Positions 33,205 through 45,132 are shown, counted from the first letter of the stretch. The stretch: 64,000 bases of DNA from Odobenus rosmarus divergens (GCF_000321225.1 NW_004450287.1:2665118-2729117), one strand, 5' to 3'. A program made the numbers and translations. The notes: generated by a model from the letters alone, not told the origin.

Positions 33205-34146
33205 ACACATCACATTTTCCTTATCCATTTGTCGATTGATGGACACATATCTTGGCTATTGTAGATAATGCTGCAATAAACATAGGGGTGCATATATTTT
33301 TTTGAACTAGTGTTTTCATTTTGGGGGGTAAATACTCAGTAGTGAAATTATTGGATCATATGGTATTTCTGTTTTTAATTTTTTGAGGAACCTCCATATT
33401 GTTTTCCACAGTGACTGCACCAATTTACGTTCCCACCAAAAGTACATGAGGGTTCCTTTTTTTCCACATCCTTGCCAACACTTGTTATTTCTTGTCTTTT
33501 TTATTTTAGCCATTCTAACTGGTGTGGAGTGATATCTCATTGTGATTTTGATTTGCATTTCCCTGATGATTAGTCATGTTGAGCATCTTTTCATGTGTCT
33601 CTAGCCATCTGTATGTCTTCTGTGGAAAAATGTCTGTTCGGATCCTCTGCCCATTTTTTAATCAGATTTTTTTTTTGGTGTTGAGTTGTATAAGTTCTTT
33701 ATATATTTTAGATAATAACCCCTTATCAGATATATCATTTGTTAATATCTTCTCCTATTCATTAGCTTGTATTTTTGTTTTGTTGATGGTTTCCTTTGTT
33801 GTGCAAAAGCTATTAATTTTGGTGTAGTCACAATAGTTAATTTATTCTTTTGTTTCTCTTGCCTTAGGAGACATAGCTAGAAAAATGTTGCTATGGTCGA
33901 TGTCAGAGAAATAACTGCCTGTGTTCTTTTCTAAGATTTCTGTTGTTTCAGGTTTCACATTTAGGTCTTTAATCTATTCTGAGTTTATTCTTGTGTGTGG
34001 TGTTGGAAAGTGGTCTACTTTCATTCTTTTGCACGTAGCTGTCCAGTTTTCCCAGAAACATTTATTGAAGAGACTGTCTTTCCCCATTGCATATTCTTGC
34101 CTCCTTTGTTGTAGGTTAATTGACCATATAAAAGTGGTCTCTTTTG

Positions 34147-34350
34147 GGGTGCCTCTTTTGGGTGGCTCAGTCATTAAGTGTCTGCCTTCGGCTCGGGTCA
34201 TGATCCCAGGGTCCTGGGATCAAGCCCCACATCGGGCTCTGTGCTCCGCGGGAAGCCTGCTTCTCCCTCTCCCACTCCCCATGCTTGTGTTCCCTCTCTC
34301 ACTATGTCTCTCTCTGCCAAATAAATAAATAAAATCTTAAAAAAAATAAG
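34147..34350 (+). mobile_element. SINEC-type SINE (plus)
   Basis: Head GGGGTGCCTCTTTTGGGTGG with CTCAG, body GTCATGATCCCAGGGTCCTG, CT-rich stretch, AATAAATAAATAAAATCTT and A run. The TSD AGTGGTCTCTTTTG lies at 34133-34146 and 34351-34364. The head carries an extra CTTTT compared with the other copies. Confidence 0.95.
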
Positions 34351-34480
34351 AGTGGTCTCTTTTGTGTTCCAGTGATTTATGTGTCCATTTTTGTGTCAGT
34401 ACCATACAGTTTTGGTTACTACTAACAGCTTTGTAATATATCTTGAAATTTGGAATTGTGATACCTCCAGCTTTGTTTTT

Positions 34481-35415
34481 TTCTCTTAATTAATTTAGGT
34501 TCCCTTTGATTTCTTTTATCAGTGTTTTGCGTTTTCAGCATGCATATCTTGCACATATTTTACTAAATTTATAAATACACATTTCATTGTTTAGGGCTAT
34601 TATAAATAATATTGCTTTTTAAACTTCAATTTCTAATTATTAATTGCTAGAATATTGAAAAATAATTGAATTTTATATATTGACCTTATAATTGGTGATT
34701 TGATAACTCTCTGATAATTCTAGGAGTTCTCCACCTATACCTTTTTTTAGATTTTATAAGGACTTTCTAAGGAGATAATCATGTAGTTTATAAACAGTGA
34801 TAATTTTATTTATTCCATTCTAATCTATATGTCTATTTCTTTTCCTTCCTAATTGATATGATGTTGAATAGGAGCAAGTGGATGTTCTTGCCTTTCCCCA
34901 GGTTGGGGGAAAACATTCAGTCTTTTACCATTAATTATGGTATTTGCCGTGTTTTAGAAAAATGTTATTAGGTTTTTTACTATGGATGTGGAATTTTGTA
35001 AAATGCTTTTTCTGCATCTTTTGAAAAGATCTTATGGTTTTTCTTCTTTAGCCTGTTTATATGATGAATTATATTGATTGATTTTTGAATGTTGAACCAG
35101 CCTTGCATTTCCAGGATACAACCACTTGGCTCTAACATAATTTTTATGTATTTCTGTATTTAATTTGTTGTATTTTGTAGATAATTTTTGTGTCTGTATT
35201 CATGAGGGATACTGGTCTGTAGTTTTCTTGTAATGTTTGTGTCTGCTTTTAGTATTGATGTAATGCTGGCCTCACAAAATGAGATGGAAAGTGATCTATT
35301 TTTATATTCTTGGGAAGATATTATGTATAATCGGTACTACTTCTTCCTTAAATGTTTAGAAGACCTCACCATTGAAACCTTGTGGGACTGGATTTATCTT
35401 TGTTAAAATGTCAGA
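34481..35415 (-). mobile_element. Outer antisense L1M LINE, continuation upstream in ORF2
   Basis: After the inner L1, the outer element resumes with TTTAGGTTCCCTTTGATTTC, ATGCATATCTTGCACATATTT, TTGAATGTTGAACCAGCC, TTGCATTTCCAGGATACAACC and CTGGCCTCACAAAATGAGATG. These are antisense ORF2 phrases upstream of those ending at 32290, so both parts are one insertion. ORF2 here is heavily mutated. Confidence 0.75.
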
Positions 35416-35424
35416 ATAATGTTT

Positions 35425-35535
35425 AAAATATATAATTGAGTACCTACTATGTATCTGAAATATTGGTTACTTTCTCAGACATTTTCTCAATTTCTATAAT
35501 ATATTTATTACCTCTACAACAAGTTTTGACTTAAG
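35425..35535 (-). mobile_element. MIR SINE remnant (minus), weak
   Basis: ATTGAGTACCTACTATGTATC, TGAAATATTGGTTAC and TTATTACCTCTACAAC follow the antisense MIR order with strong divergence. Confidence 0.4.
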
Positions 35536-35899
35536 TTAGAATGAGATATTTGATTCAAACTAGACACAACTCTGTTAGTATTCCTCTATTTTACTGAAGA
35601 TGTTGAAAACTTCTGGTACAAAGTTAGGTTTATAGTTACAGATGAGATAAACTTGTGACCTTAGATTAAGTCATAGGACTCCTTTGAGCCTGAGTTTTCT
35701 TGTCTAAATAAATGGATATAATGCATCATAAAATGTTAGATCAGATAAAGTGTCCAGAATTTATAAGTAATTTATTAATGACCTAATTGATCAGATTTTA
35801 ATGAAATATAAACATTTTTCATCATTTAAAAAATATCAAAGGTTTAAGTTATATAACTATGAGAGAAGCAACTAATTGTTCATCAAAAATTGTGTTTGC

Positions 35900-36275
35900 T
35901 TTCTGGGTACATAGTAAGATTTTATTTCTCAGCCTCCCTTGGAGATATGTGTGGCTCTGTGACTGAATTTGAGCCAGTGTGATGTGAGAGGAAGTATCGC
36001 ATGCCATTTCCGTTCTTGGTTCCTAAGGACCCCTATGTGCGGTCCTCCTTGTTTTATTCCCCTTCAGGCTAGTGGGCATGGAGACAATCAGTGGTGACCT
36101 TGAAGGTTACAGAGCTGCTGTGAGCCTGGGTCTCTGAATTATTACGTGGATGAGAGTGCCCTGCAATACATTCATTCGCCTTTCTAATAATGGTGTGTGA
36201 GAAACAAAATAGTCTAAATTGTTTGGATCATTTGGGGATACATTTGTTAACAACAGCTAGTTCGTATAATTTGGC
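35900..36275 (+). mobile_element. Possible old LTR-like repeat (MaLR type)
   Basis: TTCTCAGCCTCCCTTGGAGA, TATGTGTGGCTCTGTGACTG, GAGCCAGTGTGATGTGAG and GAGCCTGGGTCTCTGAATTA match a common repeat with the phrase 'cagcctcccttgcagctaggtgtggccatgtgac'. The family could be MLT1-like or another MER LTR; not resolved. Confidence 0.4.
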
Positions 36276-37980
36276 AGGATGAGAGTTCTCCTTTAATAGT
36301 ACTATAATTTTCTTATTAGGAAAAATCAATGTTCACATTTTAGCAATCCCAAATGGAACAGAAGTATCCTGTTTCAGAGAGGACACAATTTATGATAAAA
36401 ACTTCTGAATCGAAGGTAAAAAATAAAAATAATTTTTAAGAGTTGTTCATCAGTTGAAAAATTCAAGGGGAGGATATTTGTGATTGTGTTCAGTTGTTTA
36501 AGGATAAGCTTGGTAATCTAAGTAATGGTCCAGAATAGGGCATTCCAAACAGCAATGAAATTTAGTTTATGTAGCTAGACACTTTACTCACACCTGTAAC
36601 TGTGTCAGACACAGTGTGTAAGCAATGTTGGTAGAGGAATTCTTAAGTGACTACCTGAGAAGCTAAAGGATTTATATATACTTAAAAGCAATAGGAGCTA
36701 TCAGGTATTTATATGGTTCACTAATAATTTCCATAATTCTACTTTAATGCTGGATATTTGCACACATTTAAACAGAGTTCAACAGTACTTAAGAAATAAC
36801 CAATAATTAAAATGCAAAGAGATAATAGATTCATGTGCTTTCTGTGTGATGGAAGATTGTTTAGATTTCAAGGTTTATTTTGTCCTGCCAACAGTGTTAT
36901 TAATCATTGTTCCTCATTTCCTGTCACTGCTGGGATTTGACAAGGATTTTATTTCACCTTGAAAAACTGCACATAGTGGAGAGTTTCTTCACTCCTGCAG
37001 TCTTAACATACCCTACTGAGTAAAGGTAAATTGCTTTTTATTCTGTATTCTGTTATAGTTTTGAAAAATGGTTTTCAAATCACAGATTTGATTCCTCTCT
37101 TAGTACTGAAAGATCATAAACAAATACATTTTTATGTTATTTTTGTTTAGTAAGCTTTATGATTGCATCCTCAGCAACTGGACTAATTCAATAAGCAGCA
37201 GACCATAAGGCAGTAAATGGATACACTATTAATTTTTATTGCTAAAGTTTCTTTTATGTACTATTTGATCTAAAGATGTTATTCACATTTTTATGGTGAT
37301 TCTGGCAGACTTTAAAAATCTAACTCTATAATTCTTATTGATAAAGCCTGGATATTTTAAACTCAGCGGCCCAAGGAATGGCAACAATTCGTATCTCACC
37401 AACCAGTTCATTAAATGAAAATCTTGAATGAGAAAGGGAAAGCAAAACAAGTAGATTGTAGTTTAGTTGCCCAGTCAATAGAACACAATTGGGAAGGTTT
37501 AACTCCAGTACTAATATCAGGTCACTACAAGAACTTCGTGAATGATTTGTTCTCTTCTTTATTCACCCTCAAAATGAGAGTTTAGGCCTGAAGTACCTCA
37601 AGAATAGCTTCTAAAATTTGCTTTGATTCTGTGGTTGCATACAATGGGAGCTGAAGCAGTTGACCATTAAAAGAGAATGGTGAAATAAAATAAAAAAAAC
37701 AAACCATAAAAGGTAAACAAGGATATGCCTCATTTCCAGGTGGGCTGACATTCTGCAGGGCCTCATCTACAAAACTATTTTCCTGCTGATTTTGAAGTTG
37801 TGCTAATTGATAAGTACAGCAGAATCTCCCACCCTAGGCTCACACTGATTAAATCAGTGATCTCAATTTATATTCCTTCATCTCCGAAAATCATGTGCAT
37901 CCTATGGAGAAATGGAAGTGATGGATACAATATAAAACCCTGAGGTGGTAATGACTGTACAAACCTTTAAAAGGACTGTA
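36276..37980. other. No recognised gene or repeat family
   Basis: AT-rich, repeat-poor sequence. No convincing exon or RNA gene was seen. Confidence 0.5.
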
Positions 37981-37984
37981 TTAC

Positions 37985-38410
37985 ATCAGTTTGACCAATA
38001 TTTATTGAGGATGTCACGAAACTACAAATATACACAGTTCCTGCCCACCAAGACCTTAATCAGAGAAATAAGATCCAGTCATAAAAGATACATAAAAATT
38101 AATAATCACACAAAAACTGTTTTAAATCTGTTCCGTGCTACATGCTAAATGACTGGTGTGGGTATTGAAAGGTGAAGTAGCTCATTCTATGCTGCTACGG
38201 TCTGGTCTGGGAAGTTGTATGGGCATTCAGTTTACTTTTCGAAGGTTGTTTTGTTTTAAGCAGTATGAGAACAGAAAAGATTATTATCTTTACATCCATG
38301 AAGCAGACAAATACCAAAGACAGTCAAAGAGGAAGACATGATTCAAGGCTGGAGTGGTCCGAAAATTCTTTACAGAGGACGTAAGATATGAGTCGAGTAT
38401 CTCCTAAAAT
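37985..38410 (+). mobile_element. L2-like LINE remnant (plus)
   Basis: TTTGACCAATATTTATTGAGG, ACAGTTCCTGCCCACCAAGAC and AATTAATAATCACACAAAAA are followed by AATTCTTTACAGAGGACGTA (matching 'ggcttcctggaggaggtgac'). Highly diverged. The 67- and 61-residue frames here are accidental. Confidence 0.4.
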
Positions 38411-38621
38411 CTATGGCAAGCATAATACTTAATGATGAAGTGTTAGAAACTTTCTTTTAATATGAGGGATGAGATAAGTATAGCCATTATGATTGTTTCT
38501 ATTTAACATTAGGCTAGGGGTCTTTGTAAACATACTGAGATTAAAAGCAATAAAGGAATGAGAATTTGAAAACAATACACAAAACAGCCAGGATGCTGGA
38601 CACGAATCTATAATAGACATT

Positions 38622-39812
38622 TTTCATAGCTTTCATGAGATAGAGTTTACATACCATACAAATCAACCTTATGTAAACTGTACAATTCAATTACTTTTTA
38701 TATTAACTTGAGTATATTCACAATTGTACGGCTATTATCATAATCTAATTTTAGAACATTTTGTCAATCAAAAAAGAAACCCTGTACCATTATAAAAAAG
38801 AAACCTTGTACCCTCATCACACACACCCCCAGCTTTGGAAAACAATGTACTTCTGTCTCTAAAATTTGCCTATTATGGATGTTTCATATAAATGGAATAA
38901 TACCATACGTGGTCTGTTGTGACTGACTTCTTCCACTGAGGATCATGTTTTGAGCTTCATCCATGTTGTTGTATATAATAGATCAGCACTTCATTACTTT
39001 TTACTTTTTATTACCAAATAATATTCTACTATATGCATAAGCCAAATGTCATTACCTTCTAATAAGTAGATGGGTTGTTTCCACATTTTGGCTATTACGA
39101 TTAATGCTGCTATAAGTATTCATGTACAAGTTCTTGTGTGGAGGTTATATTTTTATTTCTCTTAGTTAAGTAGAAGTGCTTGGTCATATGGTAACACCAT
39201 GTTTAGCCATTTGAGGAACTGCCAGACTGTTTTCCATACCCACCAGCAGTATTGAAATTTCTAATTTCTCTACGTCCTCACCGGATACTTTTATCTTTTT
39301 GATCATAGTCAATCTAGTAAGTATGAAGTGATGCCTCCTGGTTTTGATCTGCATATCTCTGATAGCTAATGATGATAGCACATATTTTCATGCACTTATT
39401 AGTTATTGGTGTATGATCTGTGGAGAAATGTCTGTTCTAATCCTTTGTCTATTTTTAATTGGTTTATTTATCTTTTCACTGTTGGTTTCTAAGGGTTCTT
39501 CATGTATTCTGAATGCAAGTCCCTTATCAGATATACGATTTGCAAATAGTATCTCCCATCTTGTGGATTGCTTTTCACTTTCTTGATGTTTTCCTTGAAC
39601 AGAAGTTTTTAATTTTGATGAAGTCCAATTTACCTTTTTCTTTGTTGTGTTTTTGAGTCATATCTTAAGAATCCATCACCTAGTCCAAAGTTACAAAGAT
39701 TTACTCCTGTATTTTCTTCTAAAAGTTTGTTTTAGCTCTCACATTTATTTTATTTGCACAATTTAATTTTGAGTTAATTTTGTGTATGTTCTGAATAAGG
39801 TGTCCAATCAGG
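38622..39812 (-). mobile_element. Old L1M LINE, antisense 3' UTR and ORF2 end
   Basis: In consensus order on the plus strand: TTTCATGAGATAGAGTTTAC, CTTCATCCATGTTGTTGTAT, TAATGCTGCTATAAGTATTC, GAACTGCCAGACTGTTTTCC, TATCAGATATACGATTTGC and TTTTTAATTTTGATGAAGTCC. All frames are broken. An MLT1 LTR remnant follows it directly. Confidence 0.75.
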
Positions 39813-39814
39813 GG

Positions 39815-39935
39815 ACCCTGATTTTAGCTTTGGGAGATCTGTGTCACTCGTCCTACCTATGGAACTGTAAGATAATAAATTCGTGTCCTTTTAAGCCACT
39901 AAGTCTGTGGATACTGAAACATAGATAATGAATAC
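39815..39935 (+). mobile_element. 3' end of an MLT1-like LTR (plus)
   Basis: TGGAACTGTAAGATAATAAATT, TTTTAAGCCACTAAGTCTGTGG and AGATAATGAATAC correspond to the last part of an MLT1C-type LTR; the 5' part is missing. Confidence 0.6.
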
Positions 39936-40183
39936 AAATTCCTATCCAGTTCTGAGCTGTAATGGGGTCTTCAAAATTGAAGACTTTTCTTTTAATCTGG
40001 GGATAATGTTCTTTACTGTCCTTAGATTAGGAAACACTCACTCAATGATTTCTTTCGTCTTATTCATTTGTATATATTTTTTGCAATCTCATACTACTGA
40101 CAGAAGAGTTTGCAGAAAGTTCTACTACATTCTTGAAGAATTGTCTTCATGACATACTGAAATAATTTTCAAAAAATGTTTAA

Positions 40184-40356
40184 TTTGGGGCGCCTGGGTG
40201 GCTCAGTTGGTTAAGCGTCTGCCTTTGGCTCAGGTCATAATCCCAGGGTCCTGGGATTGAGTCCCACATAGGTTTCCCTGCTTGGCGGGGAGCCTGCTTC
40301 TCCCTCTTCCTCCCACTTGTGCTCTCTCTCTCTCTCAAATAAATAAAATCTTTAAA
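40184..40356 (+). mobile_element. SINEC-type SINE (plus)
   Basis: Head GGGGCGCCTGGGTGGCTCAG, body with GGAGCCTGCTTCTCCCTC, CT run, AAATAAATAAAATCTTT and A run. A perfect TSD, AAAAAATGTTTAA, lies at 40171-40183 and 40357-40369. Confidence 0.96.
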
Positions 40357-40589
40357 AAAAAATGTTTAAGATGTGGTGTACAGCATAGTTCCTGGTTCTC
40401 AGTTGTTTTTCCTTTAGTTTTACATATATTCTGCACATTTGAACAATTAACTTGCATATTTTAACAAAAGAAAAATACAAATTTTGTGATTAAGTCATGT
40501 GAATTAGAGCAGGATCTTAAATAATAATGATAAAGTTGATATGCATACAAGTGTGATGTACTCTTTTGAGAAAACATCTTAGAGCTGAG

Positions 40590-40740
40590 GATGATTTTAG
40601 CCTCTTAACCCTTGAAAGGAGGAAACTCAAACCACAAGATATAAAATATAAATGACTTACATGGGTTTATCTGGTTTGCTATGGTAGACGCAGAACTAGA
40701 ATTCCAGTATTACATTTTCCAGTTGAAGTCAGAACCCACT
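40590..40740 (-). mobile_element. MIR SINE remnant (minus), weak
   Basis: GGAGGAAACTCAAACCACAAG, GACTTACATGGGTTTATCTG and GACGCAGAACTAGAATTCC resemble the antisense MIR series 'gaggaaactgaggc ... gacttgcccaaggtcac ... ggcagagccggaattcgaacc'. Confidence 0.5.
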
Positions 40741-40772
40741 AAGTATTTCATTCTTTAAAAAAGAGGGTAGAG

Positions 40773-40917
40773 GGGCGTCTGGGTGGCTCAGTTGGTTAAG
40801 TGTCAGACTCTTGATCTCAGTTCAGGTGTTGCTCTCAGGGTGGTGGTTTTGAGCCACACTTTGGCCTCCATGATGGGTATGGAGCCTACTTAAAAAAAAA
40901 AATTTTTTTTAATTAAA
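40773..40917 (+). mobile_element. SINEC-type SINE (plus) inserted in an L1 target duplication
   Basis: Head GGGCGTCTGGGTGGCTCAG, a shortened body ending GGAGCCTACTT and a tail A11-T10-AATT-A. Its TSD is the 16-base AAAAAAGAGGGTAGAG (40757-40772) and AAAAAAGAGAGTAGAG (40918-40933). The right-hand copy is also the left TSD of the following L1. Confidence 0.92.
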
Positions 40918-40933
40918 AAAAAAGAGAGTAGAG

Positions 40934-41299
40934 ATTTGCAATGATGTAGATGGAGCTAGAATACATTATGCTAAGCTAAATAAGTCAGTCAAAGACAAAT
41001 ACCATATGGTATTTCAGAAATACCATATGAATTTCTTAAATTCATGTGGAATTTAAGAAACAAAAGAGATGAATATAGGGGAAAGGGAAGAAAAAGAAGA
41101 CAGCAAATCATAAGAGACTCTTAACTATAGAGAACAAACTGAGGGTTACTGGAGGGGAGGGGGATGGGGGATGGGCTAAATTGTGGTGATGAGCACTGGG
41201 TGTTACACATAAGTGATGAATCACTAAATTCTACTCCTGAAACTAATATTACACCATATGTTAACTAACTAGAATTTAAATACAAACTTGAAATATTTA
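40934..41299 (+). mobile_element. 5'-truncated L1 3' end (plus), diverged
   Basis: It starts GCAATGATGTAGATGGAGC, includes GGAATTTAAGAAACAAAAG, ATAAGAGACTCTTAACTATAG, a G-rich tract with GATGAGCACTGGGTGTTAC, and ends TTGAAATATTT plus A. Its TSD AAAAAAGAGAG-TAGAG / CAGAG lies at 40918-40933 and 41300-41315. Two small inverted duplications lie inside it, at 40997-41014 and 41032-41060. Confidence 0.88.
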
Positions 41300-41319
41300 A
41301 AAAAAGAGAGCAGAGGATA

Positions 41320-42600
41320 TATACATATCCTCATTTATAAATATTATATAATATATAATTATGTATGTATCTACATACATAAAATTTAGATTTAACTAGA
41401 TCCCATAAACTCAGTAGTTTAATGAAAGGGAAATATATTAAACTCTTAAGTTTATGGAGTCCAGCTTAAAACTAAATTATAATGTAAAAGGTAATATATA
41501 GTAGTATGTTTATTTGTGGTTCAGAGTTTACTTTCCTTAAAAAGGACATATAATTTTGACATGCTGAGATTGATAAATGTTAATAATTGTTAGAGTAAGT
41601 AGTAGATAAAATGTGTTTCGTTATACTGTTTTCTCACATTTGTGTATGTTTGAAAATTTCTGTAATTAAAAAAAGAACATGCTGTAGTTCACAAGGTTAA
41701 ATTGTCAGAGGCAAAGCAAATTCTGTGGAGTTTGAAGTTTTGAAATTATCAAAAGGATATTAAACTTTGTTTGATGTTATCATGTCATGTTCTTTGACAT
41801 CCTTTTTAAGAAATTTTTTTGTGGGTGTGTGCTCTGCATGTCATTCAGTCAAAGGCATAATGTCAAGAGATCTTTTCTATAAAAACAGTAAAACTCTGGG
41901 CATTTAAATCAAGTGATAGAGAGGGAACGTGGAATGCATTACAACAAGGAAAAGCTAAGCTGAAAATCAGTTCATTATATAAAATATATGCAGGTCTAGA
42001 TATTTGCAGATATAGATGGGTATGATTATTTAAATTCTGTTCTCTATTTTAAATAACTTTCCCCTTTGTGCTTCTTCTAAAAAAGAAACTATGACAACCT
42101 TAAGAAAAATGACAAATTTAATTCTGCATTTAAAAAAGTTTTTAATATTTATTAAGATTATAAATTTAAGGATAGTTAAATTACACACTTGCAAATTTAA
42201 AGGAAATTAATGGAATAATAAAAGAGTACATTGCAATGTAATGGTATTACCATTACTGGTCTTCTTTTCTTCAAGTAGGTGTATCTGGAGTAGCAGATTG
42301 GGATGCAGGTATGATTTTTATATATTGCTAAGAATTGAATGGAGAGAACCAACTCAAACTGGTCCTGTCTCTTGGTGCTTCTTTAATATTGTGTTCTAGC
42401 TCACAGCACCACTAGAGTCAAGCAAAATTTCTCATCTCATCCTCTGATCTGTCAGCTTCTAGTCCTTTAAAATGAAACCCCAGTGGCAATCCTATTTTAA
42501 CTAGAATGAGACATAAGCAGTTTAGGGTTACCATTTTATTTTCACCCACAATGAAAGAATAATGACTCAGTGTTTTCCCATATATATATACATATTTTTG
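41320..42600. other. AT-rich, no recognised feature
   Basis: No repeat family or frame of note; ends in a short TA-rich run near 42580-42597. Confidence 0.5.
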
Positions 42601-42605
42601 TTGTT

Positions 42606-42723
42606 GTTAGTAAGCTCCACACCTAGCATGGAGCCTGATGCAGGACTTGAACTCACGACGCTGAGATCAAGACCTGAGCTGAAACCAAGAGTCACTTAAC
42701 CAACTGAGCCACCTTGGCGCCCT
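42606..42723 (-). mobile_element. Short, older tRNA-Lys SINE (minus)
   Basis: AGTAAGCTCCACACCTAGC, GGAGCCTGATGCAGGACTTG, and the antisense tRNA-like end CCAACTGAGCCACCTTGGC. The body is missing as in the copy at 28503-28612. No clear TSD was found. Confidence 0.85.
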
Positions 42724-42729
42724 CGCCCA

Positions 42730-43710
42730 TCCCCTATATCCTTTCAATAATATGCCCTGAGAAAAATTCCAGACTTTATTTCTGCCACTAATGGTAAATA
42801 CTGATTATCTCTCTTCCTAGCCCTGATGTTCAATAGCATTTTTCTATATACATCTGTCATGGGAGAGGTTTTGGCCTCTACTTTTATTTCATGGGACATA
42901 TTTTTCCCCCCAGGGGACATATTTTTAAAATCCAGCAACAATACTTAGAATCATGTCTTCTCTTGAAAGCCTCTTTCACAATATAGTGGATCTCAGGATA
43001 AAATTCTTCTTGATCTATGGAAAAGAAGTTAACTCTTACTGGCCTTCTGATTTGGCTTTCCCTCAGAATCCTGGAATTGTACCCATGTGGTTTATTTCTA
43101 CATCTATGTAAGACAAGACAAGACAAGGCCTTTCACTGATATTTTTTTCTTATTTTAGGCCAAGTTCACTGAAAATTTACTCTTTAAATGCAACTAAAAG
43201 TCATCATATTTGCATATTGCGTTTCAAACTACTGCCAGATCATTTAAATTATATATGGAAGGTTTTGTTGAAAGGTCCAGTATTTTATAATATTAACAAT
43301 ATTTTACTCTTAGAAAGAGGCTGGCTAGCAATGTGTTTTCCAGGTGCTTTCCTTCTGTAGACCCTTGTTTGTCAAAAAAGATGATCTTCTATGTCTCAGG
43401 TTATATGAGCACATTTACTCTTCTGTTCAAAACAGTAGCGTCTCCTTTTTCACTACTGAAAATTCCTCATTGGCTCTTAATTTGGATATCCACTGACTGT
43501 ACCACTGACTAGGTCCTATTTTGTTTTCCTTTATTTAGTAAGGAATACTAAATACTTGTTACATTTTGTTTTAAATCAATCTTTCCTTTTTAATTCCAAA
43601 GTCTTTTTTGTCCCTTGTTAGTTTCCCTAGGAACAGGATTTAGAACTACCTTAGGACCAGGGTCTCTCCCTCCCCATGAGGCTACAGAACACAGGTAAAA
43701 GCAGCAGAGT
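42730..43710. other. No recognised gene or repeat family
   Basis: Ordinary AT-rich sequence. Minus frames at 42744-42941 and 42884-43126 have no recognised domain. Confidence 0.5.
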
Positions 43711-43714
43711 CAGA

Positions 43715-43860
43715 GGAAAGCATGAGGATTTTGGTGGCCAAATAGATCCATCTTTGAATCCTATTTTTACTTGATTAGGTTGTTGAGAGGAGTGAATTTA
43801 TTAATGTATGCAAAGATTCTGGTACAATGTTGGTGTTGAAGAAATATTATTTCCTGTCTC
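43715..43860 (+). mobile_element. MIR SINE remnant (plus), weak
   Basis: AGCAGAGTCAGAGGAAAGCAT, ATCTTTGAATCCTATTTTTAC and GTATGCAAAGATTCTGGTAC roughly follow MIR from its 5' part to its 3' part ('gtaaagcgcttagaacagtgcctgg'). Confidence 0.4.
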
Positions 43861-45118
43861 TTTATTTCTGGCCACCATTTCTTCTGAACCATTTTATTAT
43901 TTGTATTTTTGGTTTTAATTAACAAGTAAAGTATTTGGCAGAGTGTCCATCATATAACATCATTCAACAAATATTAGTCATTATTAAAATTATTACCTTT
44001 ATATTTCTGCCTCAACTTTTCCTTACTCCATTTCCTGTTAAGTACTTTATGCTCTCAATAGCAAATATATTTATTGTTCTTCTCTAAATATATGCTGAGA
44101 AATTTTCTTGTCTAGGAACTGGCTTGTTTGTTGTAATTCTCAAGAGGCTAAGTTCCTAAAAGTGAAAAGAGGAGGGGAAAAAAAGGTAAGTGGGCCACAG
44201 TATTAAATAACAAGGGAAAGTTGGAAATGAAAAAAATGAAGCTATATTTGCCTTGTTTGGATAGTATTTAAGAAATACAATTTTTGAAGAGCAATGTGCA
44301 CTCAAAAATAAATTGTTATGATATTGATATTTTTAGACTCACTCTTTGGCCTTTTGACTGATCCATTGTATTAATAGTGCATACTGGTGTTTGACCAATT
44401 TAACAGTAATTGAATGAACATGATGCATGAAATCTGCTGTGTGATTACCATCAAGATACAATATTATTTCATGAATGATGAAGTTTTTTGAAATGGGAAC
44501 TTCACATTTCACCTTGAGATAAAATGTGTAGTCATGTTTCACTACAGGTAGCTAGATATATTGTTCAAATACATTTTGAAGAAAAGGAATAAATCATGGC
44601 CACTTGTGTGTTCATTGTTACATGAAGTTAACAGAAAATACATCTTATTTGATATCAGTATATTCTTGAATACCTGCTCTAGGTAATATTAGTTATAATA
44701 ATTTTTTGTAACTTCTTATCAATGCTGGCTGTTCCCTTGTCTATTTTTTTCTATATGAGCTTTTGTCACAGAATGACTTTCAGATTTGATTCCAGTCTAC
44801 ATAAAATCCTCTCTTTAACCAGCATTGTTGTATTAAAAATAGAAAGTAGATATACAAAGTGTCTTATTGACCCTTCTACATATTTTTAATATTCATTCAG
44901 CTTATTATATATGAATGCCACGTAAGTACTCTCACCTGGAAGGATCTCATTCCCTCCAAGAGCTATAATTACAAATTCGTAAATTGTTCCGCAGACTTCT
45001 GGATCTATGCTACCAGCTTAGGTCTTTTCCCTGAATTCCATGTCTGCATTCTAAACTGCCTACTGTTCCTTGCTACAGACATTTAAACAATAATGATGAA
45101 GAGCTGAACTCATTATTT
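43861..45118. other. AT-rich, no recognised feature
   Basis: No recognised repeat family, RNA gene or convincing frame. Confidence 0.5.
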
Positions 45119-45132
45119 TCCTCCACACAAAT

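Larger units (their letters stand above)
32294..34480 (-). mobile_element. Inner antisense L1MA-like LINE
   Basis: The plus strand reads AGTTGACACCCAATATTACA (3' UTR end), then ATTCAACTTCTCTATACATT, CTGTCACCATACAATACTAT, ATAATGCTGCAATAAACATA, ATCATATGGTATTTCTG, CCCACCAAAAGTACATGAGGG and ACCCCTTATCAGATATATCAT. This is an antisense 3' UTR and ORF2 C-terminal region. It splits the outer L1M and holds a sense L1 3' end (32349-32732) and a SINE (34147-34350). A degraded minus frame at 33316-33558 is the ORF2 end; it is interrupted and not functional. Confidence 0.8.

Noticed and set aside
33921..34328. A 135-residue open frame, the longest in the window
   Set aside because: It reads through antisense L1 sequence into a SINE; the C-terminal third is the translation of the SINE head and CT-rich body.
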